DNA from: Echria macrotheca
Taxonomy: Eukaryota; Ascomycota; Sordariomycetes; Sordariales; Schizotheciaceae
Direction of reading: 5' to 3'
Length of the DNA: 64,000 bases
NCBI GenBank assembly: GCA_030411725.1
Contig: MU839827.1
Location: forward strand, 124,001 to 188,000
Made by a program: the position numbers and the translations under genes. The first letter of the stretch is position 1; each line of letters opens with the position of its first letter. Below, one piece after another: positions 21,290 through 31,898 of the stretch. Under the pieces are notes generated by a model. That model ran no database searches and had not been told where the DNA came from. It worked only from the letters and a program-made list of their open reading frames with translations.

Positions 21290-23062
21290 CTACCTAGTTG
21301 TCACCCCAGAGGACTCAACGCTGCTAATGATCGCCAGCAACGCAAGTATGACTAAAACGCAAAATCAGTCAGAACAGCCCGGGTGTAGCACAGCAGTGTC
21401 ACAATCGAGTGACACGAACTTACTCGACGAGGACGTCAGAATAAAACTAGCAACTGTAAACGCAGCTTGGACATCACCCCCGGTCGCCGTCCATATCACA
21501 CCAACGAGGCAGGAACTAAGCCAGGGAATTGTTCCCGCGACCGCGATACGAGTCGTATTCCAGCCCTCGACAAACTCAACAGCGTGCCGTCTGTCCTGGC
21601 GCCGCAGTCTGAAAACCCATTTGATCCAGTCATCGTTGTCAGGAAGTTTGCTGGGGTTTCGGTATGCGTAGATCATTTCCTGGAGGACGAAGTCGTCGAA
21701 CGGTACTACTGTCGGTCTTGTGGTTGGGGTATACTGTTTGACGGAAGGTAACCGTTAGAAAGTCTCGCCTTTCTACGTGAGAATAAAAACAAATCGTGGA
21801 CTTACGACGAGAATCCTCAGTGCCCTGAGAGATTTTAGGGAGAAGTGACGTCGAAAGAAGCCGCACATTTTGGTCCGGAACAGGTGTTGCATCTGGAGAA
21901 AGAATTGGACGTCGGTGTAGACCAGATGTGGGTTGGCCTCAATGGTGTTGTGGAAGCTCTCGTCGGTAGGAAACTTTGACCGTAGAGTGCATTGGATTTG
22001 CTGCAGCTCGCAGCCTTTTGCGCCGGATCGATAGCAGACCAAGTTCAGCGAACACGTTGGCTTGCTGACGTCGTAGTATGCTCTATCCGCGAACCCCGTA
22101 GCTGATGTTGCGGCCTTCTCCGGTGTGTTCTTAAATGCTTCTGTCATCGTATGTTGGCTATCAAATGGCGCATGGGAGGTTTCGTCCGGATCGGGAGAAA
22201 TCATGGCGGCCAATGATACCGGGGGTGCAATGTTACTGATGTTTCTTCTCGTCGAAACCCATGTGGAATTGTTGATGTCTCCGCTGCTGTCTACTTGCTG
22301 GGGCCCAGAGGTTTGACCAGTCGCCTGGAATGCGACCGGGTCGATGATAACGTTTGGAGGGGGCGTGCGTGTTGAAACGGGAGGTGTGATGTCCACTTGG
22401 TAGGCCAGCTCGGCCGTGGGACCATCAGGCACGTAGTTCCCTCCATGCCGAGCCATCTCCGCGTATAGGATTGCTTCGTCTGGAGGCCTGGGGCCACTCC
22501 GAGTCGAAATCATACCACCGGCAGCATCCGGAGTCGTGTCCCGATCTGCCCCAACAATAGAAGAGATTTTTGGAGAACGAAGTCCGAAGAAGGAATTGGT
22601 CCATTTTGCGGCAAATGAGTGGACTGCCGGGCTGTTTTGGTTCTTAGGGGCGCTCAGTTGACCCGAGGTGCCCGAGATTGACGGGTCTGGGGGCGAGGGA
22701 TTGAGCAATGGTGTTGTAGCCTTTCGACCAGGTTTGCCTACTACTTCCTTCTGGGCCGATTTCCCATTGTTGTGTGGTGTTGGCAGGAGTGGCTGAGGTT
22801 TCTGGAACGATCCACTAGGATATAGCCCGTATGGTCCAGCCGGAGACGGTGATGTGGCAAACTGGTAGGTTGAGACCCGGGGTGGTTCGGCTGATGGGGA
22901 TGGCCCAACATGTGGCAAGCTTTCTTGACGACTGGGACCTGACGCACTGGCTGGTGCAGGTTGTTTAGACCCAGTGAAGCTGTGGGGCGATGGTGTAGTC
23001 GAAGAGCTCGGCCGCAAGCTGCTAGACCCGGCCTCCTGGAGGACAGTAGCCATGCTTGCCAT
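21290..23062 (-). CDS. Low-complexity protein with C-terminal membrane segments
   Basis: Predicted 542 residues in three exons: 23062-21806, 21733-21424, 21351-21290. Both introns are 72 nt with GTAAGT donors and matching phases. I start at MASMATVLQEAG; an in-frame ATG at 23158 would add 32 residues. The first ~350 residues are Ser/Pro/Thr-rich and probably disordered. They are followed by PTDESFHNTIEANPHLVYTD, VPFDDFVLQEMIYAYRNP and RRQDRRHAVEFVEGW. Two hydrophobic segments end the protein (TIPWLSSCLVGVIW, and IILALLAII rebuilt by the last splice). This C-terminal module recurs in fungal proteins beside HET genes as I remember them, but no function is known. Confidence 0.75.
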
Positions 23063-24031
23063 GGTGAGAGGTATGGAAGTAAAAGTAGGTATGTAGGTAG
23101 CTAGGTACGATTTTGGATCTACGATTGCGCGACTACTGGGATATGGAGCAATAGTCAAAGAGACACATAGCCCGTCCTGTGCAGGCTTCCACTTTATACC
23201 TTAGGTACCTTACTTTGGTAGGTTCTGTTTGGGGTGCGGACTTGCGGCATCACAGCTCGCAAGGCTCTGGGGCTGTACCAGCGCCCGGTGCGGATTTCAA
23301 GGCAGACTCGACAGCTAATCTTCTGTACTGCGCCTCAATGCGGCCACAGGTAATTTTTCGGAGGTTCGCTGCGGAGGGGTTGACACATTTTGCGATTGGT
23401 TGCCTTGCGCAACCATGCCGATACATGATTCGGCCGCCGAGGTTCGAGCCCTTAACTCACTCAGAGGACTCTCAGAGGAACTCGACGCTTCGGTGTGCCA
23501 CAAGATTGTCCTCTATGGGTGGCAAAGGAGAAGTCGTAAAAGGCTGGCAGGGAGGTCCGAGATGGATGATGTGGGTGAGGTTCAAAGGAGGAGGGCGAAG
23601 TTGGACGGGATAAAACAATGCAAGGTGGTAGAAGAATTTATATTTAACTAATAAGACGCGCACCGACAGCTTAATGTAGCTCAGAACAGGCTCTGGTTGG
23701 CTGGCTCATGCTCGGTGCAAGCATCCAGGACACCGCCCAATCATCCATATCGGAATTCTCGTCCATCGAGTTTACCAACCATATTTCAGATTTCGGCGTG
23801 CCGAGCTTCCGAAATGTCTCACGTAACCAGCTGGGTTTCCAGGATTGGTGGAACAAGCCTCGTCCAATGGCAGTGACGGTGACAGCAGCTCTTGGGTATG
23901 AGTTGCGGTTTTGGGCTCTTGGGCATCCATAAGCGGCAAGGGAAAACAATATCCTCAAACTCTATTGCAAGGACAAGACGACCGCGCCCGACCACAGTCG
24001 CACAGCATTCCCGGCGATATTTGATACAAGC
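23063..24031. other. Intergenic between divergent genes, no gene
   Basis: Holds an ACCTA-type short tandem run near 23080-23110, the repeat copy at 23688-23752, and the promoters of the membrane protein and the next HET gene. Confidence 0.5.
23688..23752 (+). repeat. Diverged duplicate of 20910-20975
   Basis: See the partner entry: shared blocks GCTCTGGTTGG, GCTCATGCT and GCCCAATCA at the same spacing. Confidence 0.45.
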
Positions 24032-26011
24032 ATGGCCAGCATAGCAAACCTGTCCAGAGGACGCCAGGATGCCTTCAAATATTCCTCCCTTCTGCCCGAA
24101 GGCTCGATCCGACTCCTCCGGATATTGGCCTGCCCGGACCGAGCCGCCCCGATCCGGTGTCAACTCTTCGACTATGCTCTCATAGCCTCCGATCGACCAA
24201 GCCATCTGTACGAAGCATTATCTTATGCTTGGGGCTCGCCGGAGACGACGCATTCCTTATTCATCGATGACCGCGTACTCCCCATCACAGCCAACCTGCA
24301 TGCTGCGTTGATGCACCTCCGCGACCCTCACTTGGATCGTGTGTTGTGGGCGGATGCAGTCTGCGTCAACCAAAAAGACCTCGCAGAGCGTAGTCGACAG
24401 GTCCAGTTCATGCCGGTTGTGTATTCCTGCGCCAGCCGAGTTATTGTTTGGCTTGGAGAGGACAAGGACGACAGCAAGCGAGCCATGGAGACTATCCGCA
24501 GAAACGCGGTTCACAAACGGCAGTGCGCAGGCAGCTCGACCGAAGCCGTGGTGAATTTGCTTCGCCGACCGTGGTTCAGGCGTATCTGGGCAAGATTCCC
24601 TCCGAGACTTTGTGTTTCTCTGTTTCTAATTGCGAGTTGCCCAGGTTCTACAAGAGGTTGCTGCAGCACGGCACGTCTTGATTAGATGCGGCCACGTGGA
24701 AATTGATGGCCACGCGTTCTGCTCGGGATTGAGGTACTGGGAGGGTTTAGACGAGGGATATACAGATGTGTATCGCTTGATCAACGCGACAACTTACCTC
24801 ATACAGTGCACCACATCCATTACGCCGGTGACCGGCCAGGGCCTTGGAATGTCATCGCTTAATATCCGACCGCCGCGACAAGATCTTTGCCCTACTTGGC
24901 ATGAGCTCGGACAACCCCGCCGCCAAGGGCTTGCTGCCAAACTACGAGACGCCGTGGAGCTCGGTTCTAGAAAGAGTTGTTACGGCTGTCTTTGGGGATG
25001 ATATATATGTAAGTACCTGCGATGATGACGACGTAGCCGTCATCCAAGGGAGATGCCATGTCATCGGCAGAGTGATGGGAGTACGCCGCGGCTTGGCTCA
25101 GGGTGAAGAACACAGCTTTGTCATCTCCCTCGTGCCGACGGACGACACGAGTCAACTTGCTGGAAAGGAAGGGAACACCCGGCTCATCCATCATCAATGC
25201 CTTGCGCCGATCCGAAACGGTGACATTTGTTGCCTCATGGAGGGGGCATCCCAGCCTTCAATCATCAGGATTGCTGGAGATCACTTCCGGGTGATTGTTT
25301 CGGCCATTCACCATCTGTCCGGACCAGATCAATTGCTGGTCTCAGAAGCCTCCAAGATATCCCCAGTCGAATCTCTCCTCGCCTGGGATTTGAACGGGGG
25401 AAAGAAGCAAATGGCGGATGACTCCGTTGACATGGACGCCTTACGAGGCTACCGGCGGATGGCACAGGTCAGGACACGAGAGTTCACAGAATTTTCAGAC
25501 AAGAAAGCCAGGTTGGCAAACGTCGAGCAGATACGTGGTCTTATAGAAAGGTGAGGACTTGGCCATTCCCCCCACCTTTGTTGGCTTGTTACCCGAGAAG
25601 AGAAGATTTAGGCAGCTAAGTAACGGTTGAACTCCAGGTTCTCCGAGTTGGACTATAACTCATCCGAACTGGATGAACTTAGAGCGAAATACAAAACAGC
25701 CAAAGTCGAACTCGATAATGCCAAAGACAAGCTCGTTAGCGCCCACGACGAACTCGATAAAGCCCATGTCAAGTTGGAGGGCGTAAGTATCAACAACCCG
25801 TCTCGTCAGAGTAAAGTTGCTAACGAATGCAACATAGGTATATGAGTTATTAGAAGACACAAACACCTACTGGGCCAGTATGAACGAGAAGCGGGACTCC
25901 ACGATCAAACGCCAGATTCCTTGGCATCAGCGGGGTTGTAATTGTGTCTACTGTATAGGATTGCTGTTGATCATTGCCATCCACGAAAGAGTCAACAAGA
26001 TGTATTTGTAG
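24032..26011 (+). CDS. HET-domain protein with coiled coil and C-terminal TM
   Basis: Predicted ~570 residues in five exons: 24032-24589, 24645-24769, 24840-25550, 25638-25782, 25838-26011. HET core: RLLRILACPD, LYEALSYAWGS, VLWADAVCVNQKDLAERSRQ, SRVIVWLGEDKDD, LLRRPWFRRIW. Intron 1 (24590-24644) has a GC donor and CAG acceptor; it alone restores FRRIW/VLQEVAAARHV. The second junction is uncertain: a 70-nt intron (24770-24839) fits phase, but a 34-nt gap after TYLIQ fits phase too and keeps a family-like TYLI. Downstream, DRRDKIFALLGMSSD is conserved. The last exons add a coiled coil (ELDNAKDKLVSAHDELDKAH) and a TM-like end (CVYCIGLLLIIAIHERVN). Membrane anchoring of a HET effector is inferred. 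Confidence 0.8.
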
Positions 26012-26367
26012 CTTCCACGCCAGACGGCAGCGACCAACAGCTCAATGAGAAAGAGGCTCACCAGGGACGGAATTGTCATTTTTCAAATTGGAAGCATAGG
26101 TAGCAACCGGAGGAGAATCTTTATTACTCTAGAAACGTCGTAGCTCAGAGACCGTACATGGCTTCAAGGTACCTATAGTCAGATGGAAACAATAGCAACG
26201 AACGCAGAGTAACAGATTCATCTCACATTAGTAAACATTACCATTACAACTATGATCGCCCATAATCATCCGATCATCGCTCATTCGGCACATCCCTCGT
26301 AACCACCTACAACACCTCACAAATTCTGGCTCCCGCGCCACATCCAAACTCACAGGTAGAAACCCCC
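26012..26367. other. Intergenic between convergent genes
   Basis: 3' regions of the HET gene and of the Gly/Leu-repeat gene. No coding pattern. Confidence 0.5.
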
Positions 26368-27238
26368 TCAAGCAGAAGCCCCCTCAGTACTCAGCCCACC
26401 CAACAGTCCCCCAATAAGCCCACCACCGCTTCCACACTCGCCACATCCACTCCCACCACCCAGCAATCCACCAAGAAGTCCACCAAGCAGACCACCCAAC
26501 AAATCACCCAGCCCAAGACTCCCAAGCAGCCCACCCAGAACAGAACTAACAGTCTTCAACAAGCCCGAGACAAGCCCATCAAGACAAGTCAACAGCCCAT
26601 TCACAGCAACAAGCACAGGCTTAATCAGAACCGTAACCCTGTCTTTTTAGTCGTTCTCATCAGCACCGAACCAACCCCTTTTTGAATCCCCAGAGAGAGT
26701 AAAAAAAAGGAAAAACTTACCAACACCCAAACACCCAACCAACCCGCCCACCGTCCCCGAAATCATAGTCACAAGCCCGTTCGCCTTGGAAGTCAAACAG
26801 CTATCCGTGCACAGCGCTCTTCTAGCATCCAATTCCTCCGCGGAGAGAGATCGCTTAGTAGTCCCCTTGGAAATCACATCCGTCGCCTCCTTCAGCGCCG
26901 CCTCGAGCTGTTTCATCTGCGGGGCGACGGCGGACGCGAGCGCGTCTTTCTCGGAATCTGTCTTGGACGGCATCGTTGCTATGGTTTTGTCTTTTGTGTG
27001 TCAGTTTGTTTTTTTCTTTGTTCTGTCGTAAAAAAGCTGGTGGGATTTTAGAGACGGAGGGGGGGGGGGGGGGGGGCGTACTGATGGAGAGGCTGAGGGT
27101 CTCGACCTTGGCCTGTAGCGCGTCGAGGTGGGTTGCTGCGTCGTCGATGGCTGTGGGCGAGGCGTTGCGGGGGAGGAGGACGGGGGAGGCGGTGGTGGAG
27201 CCGAGGAGGGTGAGGAGGGTGAGGGTTGAGAACTTCAT
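26368..27238 (-). CDS. Secreted Gly/Leu-repeat protein
   Basis: Predicted 229 residues in three exons: 27238-27082, 26978-26721, 26642-26368. A clear signal peptide (MKFSTLTLLTLLGSTTASP) comes first. Then a helical region (QMKQLEAALKEATDVISKG), a Cys pair (RRALCTDSCLTSK), and two hydrophobic Gly-rich blocks. The last contains LGGLLGGLLGGLLGG, a GxxxG glycine-zipper pattern, then GSGCGECGSGGG. Intron 1 has an 18-base C run on the coding strand, 4 bases inside the donor. Intron 2 needs an AAG acceptor at 26643; the nearby CAG would hit a stop. The repeats suggest self-association or membrane interaction; no known family was recognised. Confidence 0.75.
27059..27076. repeat. 18-base G homopolymer
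   Basis: Unbroken G run just inside intron 1 of the minus-strand Gly/Leu-repeat gene (C run on the coding strand), adjacent to the GTACGC donor. Length may be unstable or misread. Confidence 0.85.
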
Positions 27239-28025
27239 TGTGACGGTGTGCCTCTAGAGGGTGAAGCCTTGGAATGGGATGTATAGAGGGGAGGATCTGG
27301 GGCTGCTGGATATCAGACTCGTCGGTGATGAGGATGCTGCTGCTCTGCTGAGACGGAAGTGTGTATTGAAACAGAGGGACAACCTAGGGATTTATAGACC
27401 TCAAACAAGCGTCTCGATCTCTTCCAAGAAGATACAAACACAAGAGTATATACACAATGATATCAACCAGGATGCCGTAAATCTCCCCAGACGTCAAAAA
27501 TGACATAATCCTCCGAAAAATGGTGGGAGCAAATCCGGTTGGCCGACCCCCCTTTCATCGGGGCACGTCAACATCGTGAACCGGGTTACGCAGGTCTCGG
27601 ACAGGGACAGGCCAGGCACTGGTTCCATAATAGTATCTGGGTTAGGTACCTTGGCGCATTTGAGGGTGTCATGTACAGCAGACGGCAACTTAATCTCAAT
27701 AACCGGTATCGTTCTCCCAAAAAGCAGGCACAAAAACAAGGTCGGACCCTCCCTGCAGCTGCCAGATGATGTCCCACAATTAGCCAGGCACCGCTACGAC
27801 GCCACGATGCCTGTTCCCTGGTCCTGCCGCTGACGTTCTGTGGCGATGGGGTAATATGCGGTTAATATGGCGTCCCGGTTTGGCTGGCGTGGGTGTAGGC
27901 GAGACTCACGACGGCTTCACTGACGTCAGGTTTCCACTATGAATCTGTGATAGTGTGGTTTCGTTCAAGAAATGAAATGTTCTCATGGGATTCGACTACC
28001 GGGACGAATTCTGTTTCCACAGACG
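27239..28025. other. Intergenic, no gene seen
   Basis: Promoter of the Gly/Leu-repeat gene and 3' side of the zinc-finger-like gene. Frames around 27500-27830 have no motifs. Confidence 0.5.
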
Positions 28026-29013
28026 TCAGAGAGCTGGCACGGCGCGGAGGTTTCGTCGTAGCAAAAGTATAGACATACCGGAACTGGGGATCGCCGCTGC
28101 ATTATCCTCCGGGAACAGTATCCGCCATACTTTAATCCAGGAGTCGATCCTCATGTCCTTCTCTCTGCCACTGAGGAGATCCTCGACCCTCGCATCGATA
28201 CCATCTTCGGGATCGCTGGATTTGTGTTTCTCCCTGAATTGACAGATCTCGGAATTGGGCTCTGCCAGATGTTTCTGAAAATCCTCTGACGTCCTCATGT
28301 CCAATTTACACCTCAAGCAATGTAAAGGCCCGATAACCTTCTGCTTGTGGAATATCTTGACATGGTGTCTGTGAATCTTGTTGTAAGTGCAACGTCGGAT
28401 TCCGCGCAAACGGTGCCAGTAGGTAGGCCACAACTTACTTTAGCTGGCAGATATCTGGAAATGACTGGACTGCGCAGTGTTGATGGTCTCTAACATTAAA
28501 CCTAGTCGGGTTCCGCTTCCGGAAGGGGCAGCTGAACTCTTGATCCAGCAGTGTTCGGGTGCTCGAAACAGGGAGAATATCAGATTCCGAATCCTGATGG
28601 TCATCGAACGACCTCTTTGGGGCTCTACTGCTGCCCACTTGCTCATCACCCTCCGATCCAAACCGGGTGGTTTGCAATGGCTGGAAAGGACGGTCAACCA
28701 GCGCATGGAGGCGGTGTTGCGGTTCCATCGCGGTGGTCTCTGAGAGCCCTAGTCTTGTAGAACTGGCCCCTAATGCGCAGAGACGTTGCCGTAGGACCTG
28801 ACCTGAATCAGTGCAGTCTTGCGAGACGGTATGGCTGATCGGTATTGATGCGTCGACCCATATGTCTCCAAATTCTCGTGTGGGCGGGACAGAGTACGAC
28901 GTCGGGCTCTTGCCGATCGGGGTTCCAAGCCCATGGGAATCAGGCAGCTCGTCTGATATTGGGGTCGGGGCAGTCGGCCTGCGGTGATTCCAGCGGCCAC
29001 TGGGACTGGTCAT
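28026..29013 (-). CDS. Zinc-finger-like hypothetical protein
   Basis: Exon 1 is 29013-28439, a 70-nt intron (28438-28369) follows, and exon 2 is 28368-28026; about 305 residues. Exon 1 is largely disordered until FSCPFRKRNPTRFNVRDHQHC and FPDICQLK. After splicing it continues HHVKIFH, then GPLHCLRCKLDMRTSEDFQKHL. The CxxC plus His spacing resembles a class of fungal proteins with irregular C2H2-type fingers. DPEDGIDARVEDLLSGREKD and WRILFPEDNAAAIPSS at the end are typical of that class. A further 45-nt intron near the 3' end (GTATGT...CAG) is possible and would not change the stop. Possibly DNA- or RNA-binding; target unknown. Confidence 0.72.
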
Positions 29014-31445
29014 CTTGAAGCGGTGGCCAATTGTAGAATTGGCAGTCGAGGGTCCACGAGAGGCGAAAAGGAAACCTATGTTAATCCCGCCTAAGTCGAT
29101 TCGCCTAGGCAGACTCCCACGTGATCAGACACAGTGCCAATTTGTTCTTCAGTCTCGTTCAGCAGTTCCTTTCCTGCTATGTTTGATTCCAGGCAGAGTG
29201 GACTGGCGCCGTTGCCTTCCGGAGTAGTCAATCACAAACTTCCCATTCAGGGGATTCCCTACGTATTGAGAGTTATTCGGAACTCATTTACGGGTGCGTG
29301 CCATGAACCCTTTCTTGGCCGGGGTTCACGAATATGTATCTTGCTCAAGAAGGAGACGGCGACAATACCGACCACATGAACCCACTCATACCGCCATCGA
29401 GCAGACCGAGGTTGGTGTTGATACCCAACAGGCAAAGCACAGCGGGGCAAACGGCGTAGACGTGATCCTCGATCTTGTCAGCTTGATGGCGAAATCCGCT
29501 TCGTGCGGACACACCAAGCCGATCACCAAGGCGCCGAATTGCAAATAGGCGCCGATGACAGTTGTGAAAAAGCAAACACGAGGATTATGAGGTCTATGCC
29601 ATCCGCACTCGTGTTTACTCCACAGGGGCGGTGCGCACTCTAAGGTGATAGAGAACAAGGAACGAAAAAACACTGCTCAACCGGAGAGACCCACGTATAA
29701 GCGTGGGAGCAACGCTTCTGACTGGGCAGTGTTGGTCCCTTGCTTGTGCACCGGTCTCTCAGAGTGCGATTCGTCTCTGCAGACCAGACGTTTCACTTTC
29801 GCTCATCCATACTGGACGAGTCGTTCTTAGTGGTCGTTCATGTCGTCCGTCTCTGAATAGGCCTGCAAATCTCATGTTTGCAATGGTTAACTTGGGGGCA
29901 TATTGGACTTCCATTTTCTTCATTCAGCCCCGGAGGTCGACCTTTCAAGGACCATTCTCTCCGAAAGCGTGGTTAGCCTGGAGTTCCGCAGCCTCATCCG
30001 GACCTACGTCCTTCGCGATCGTTGTGGCTGAGAACCGAGGGTGTGTAGTCGCCTTTAAATGCCCTTTCACCACCCCCTCCTGGTCTGACACCAAGGGGAC
30101 CCAGGTTATAAATGCGATGGTTCCCACGTCGGATCTCCGCTGTCGTCCGGAGTCAACGCAAAAGCTGATGTGGATAGTTGGTGGTTCGGCCCGTGAATCC
30201 ACAAGGATGTGCCACATGGAGCTCAACAGTCCAGTGAGCTGCCGCTAGCGTAACGGAAGTCTTTCTGCGGGGCTCGACGACGTTGACAAATGACATCTTT
30301 CCTTGTCTTGATGCCGTGCATCTAACACCGTCTTATCACCTTCACATGCTTCGTGTTCCCGCCGAGACATGTGAATCTGGCCACTGTCCGGGTGCAGAAA
30401 CCGCCCAGCAGACAACAGCCGGCCACCCCGCAGTCATGGTGATGCAAACATCCCACGTAGGGTCTGCGGGGGTGGTGCCAGCGAAAGAGGGGGCCAATCT
30501 GGACCGAGGAAACGATTGGCTAGTTGGTTCGAACAGATGGTTTCGTCGCTTCTTTCTGCGTGTCTTGGTCCTGCACCGTCGTCCGGTTTTGGGCTGCAGA
30601 GTGATGAAGCAACCACGCCATGTGGGGGAGGGAGCACGACGGCGCCGGGTGCTGGGCCTGGCGGCCGATGCGGCATTGCGGCATCACCTCATGGCGCGAA
30701 GAGATGGCACCAGCGTCTCCGGGCAAGCGGTTCGTCGTTTGTCGTTGGACAAGCTGTAACGCGGGGAACCCTTCACCTAACAAAGCATCGTAACGGTTAT
30801 TGCCGATAAGGGTGGGCCAACGCCGAAGGCCGAACATCGGAGATGAGTAGAATGCAGAGAGAGAAAAAAAAACAGGAACTCGATCAACGCATTCTGTCGC
30901 AAAACTCAGTCGATGCAATGTCGCGCAAAGTTTTCATCGTCGTGCCTCGACTCTTCCCGCTGTAGCTCTCCGTCACAATTGGCTGGCGATCTCCGGAGGT
31001 GTCGGTCGTTATCAGTTGGGGGGTGTGTAGGGCGCTGACATGGCGTGGTTTTGGGCAGCCTGCAGCTGTGGGTGTTCCGGAAGTCGGGGAGACCTGGCCA
31101 GCCCAGCCCCTCCGCCGCGCGCTGATTGGCCAAGGGACTGAGCTCCGTGGGACTGTTGCATGGGCCGGGAGCTTGTGAAAAAAGCCATTTATCTCGCATC
31201 CCTCGTCCACCACCACCGTCCGGCTCCCTGGAAAGAGACAGCTTCCTTTGTCAAGCTGCTTCGACCGCCAATTCTCCTCCTTCGACCTGTCCTTTGCGCC
31301 CCGTCCCGGCTGACCCCGACCCGTGCCCAAGATCCCATTCAGGACAGCGATCGTAGCGAGGAGAAAAAGCCAAAGGAAACCCGACTCGCCCACTTTTTTG
31401 CCCTCCCGACCTATCCCGATCTTTCCGAAAACCAACCACCACAAA
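29014..31445. other. 2.4-kb stretch without a supported gene
   Basis: Read on both strands. Several frames of 80-260 codons exist (for example minus 29386-29673 and 30884-31666), but none has a recognisable motif, consistent composition or splice partners. A purine run lies near 30858-30872. The last ~250 bp are pyrimidine-rich and serve as the KGD4 promoter/5' UTR. A decayed gene cannot be excluded. Confidence 0.5.
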
Positions 31446-31898
31446 ATGTTTACAACTCGGGTCCTGCGCCAGGCTGCCCAGCACGCCGAGCGCACTCCTT
31501 CTATCAAATTCATCGGCAAGAGGACTGTTCCTGGTGTGTACAATTGGCAATTTTCGCGGAGTACCGGAGAACTAACGTCCGCAGCGTCCGTCGACCACAC
31601 TCCCAAGCCCCATCCCGCCGCTCCTTCAGACTCCCTGCCGGCCTCGTTTACGCAGTCCTCGCACACTTCGTTCAGCTCTTACCGCGACCACGCCCAGCAG
31701 TTTGGGCCTCTGCGCAAGACCATCACGGCCGCCAACGCTGGCATTGGCGGCCAAGCCGGCTCCAACCTCGGGGCGGTCACTCCGCCCAAGGGTGTCTACT
31801 TCGATCGCAACGAGCTTCCCGCCCGCTTCCACCGGGCCCCCCTCAGCCTGGACGAGATTGAGGCGGTCGAGACAGGCGGTGCGGCCGCGTTCGCATGA
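31446..31898 (+). CDS. KGD4: 2-oxoglutarate dehydrogenase adaptor Kgd4 / YMR31 (MRPS36 family)
   Basis: Predicted 133 residues. Exon 1 is 31446-31533, a 51-nt intron (31534-31584) follows, and exon 2 is 31585-31898. The start MFTTRVLRQAAQHAERTP is an Arg-rich presequence for mitochondria. Splicing rebuilds IKFIGKRTVPASVDHTPKPH, the hallmark of the family first named mitochondrial ribosomal protein YMR-31 and now known to tether the E3 subunit to the 2-oxoglutarate dehydrogenase core. FGPLRKTITA and an RFHRAPLSLDEIEAVETGGA tail complete it. The intron is a multiple of three without a stop, so retention would insert 17 residues. The ATG sits in a good context (CACAAAATG). Confidence 0.87.
   Translation: MFTTRVLRQAAQHAERTPSIKFIGKRTVPGVYNWQFSRSTGELTSAASVDHTPKPHPAAPSDSLPASFTQSSHTSFSSYRDHAQQFGPLRKTITAANAGIGGQAGSNLGAVTPPKGVYFDRNELPARFHRAPLSLDEIEAVETGGAAAFA

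Noticed and set aside
29386..29673. Hydrophobic minus-strand frame that could be a membrane protein fragment
   Set aside because: No start context, no splice partners and a competing frame on the same strand of equal quality. Not enough to call a gene.
30884..31666. 260-codon minus-strand frame overlapping KGD4
   Set aside because: It is antisense to a clear KGD4 gene and its promoter, shows no motif, and its composition is that of a shadow frame.
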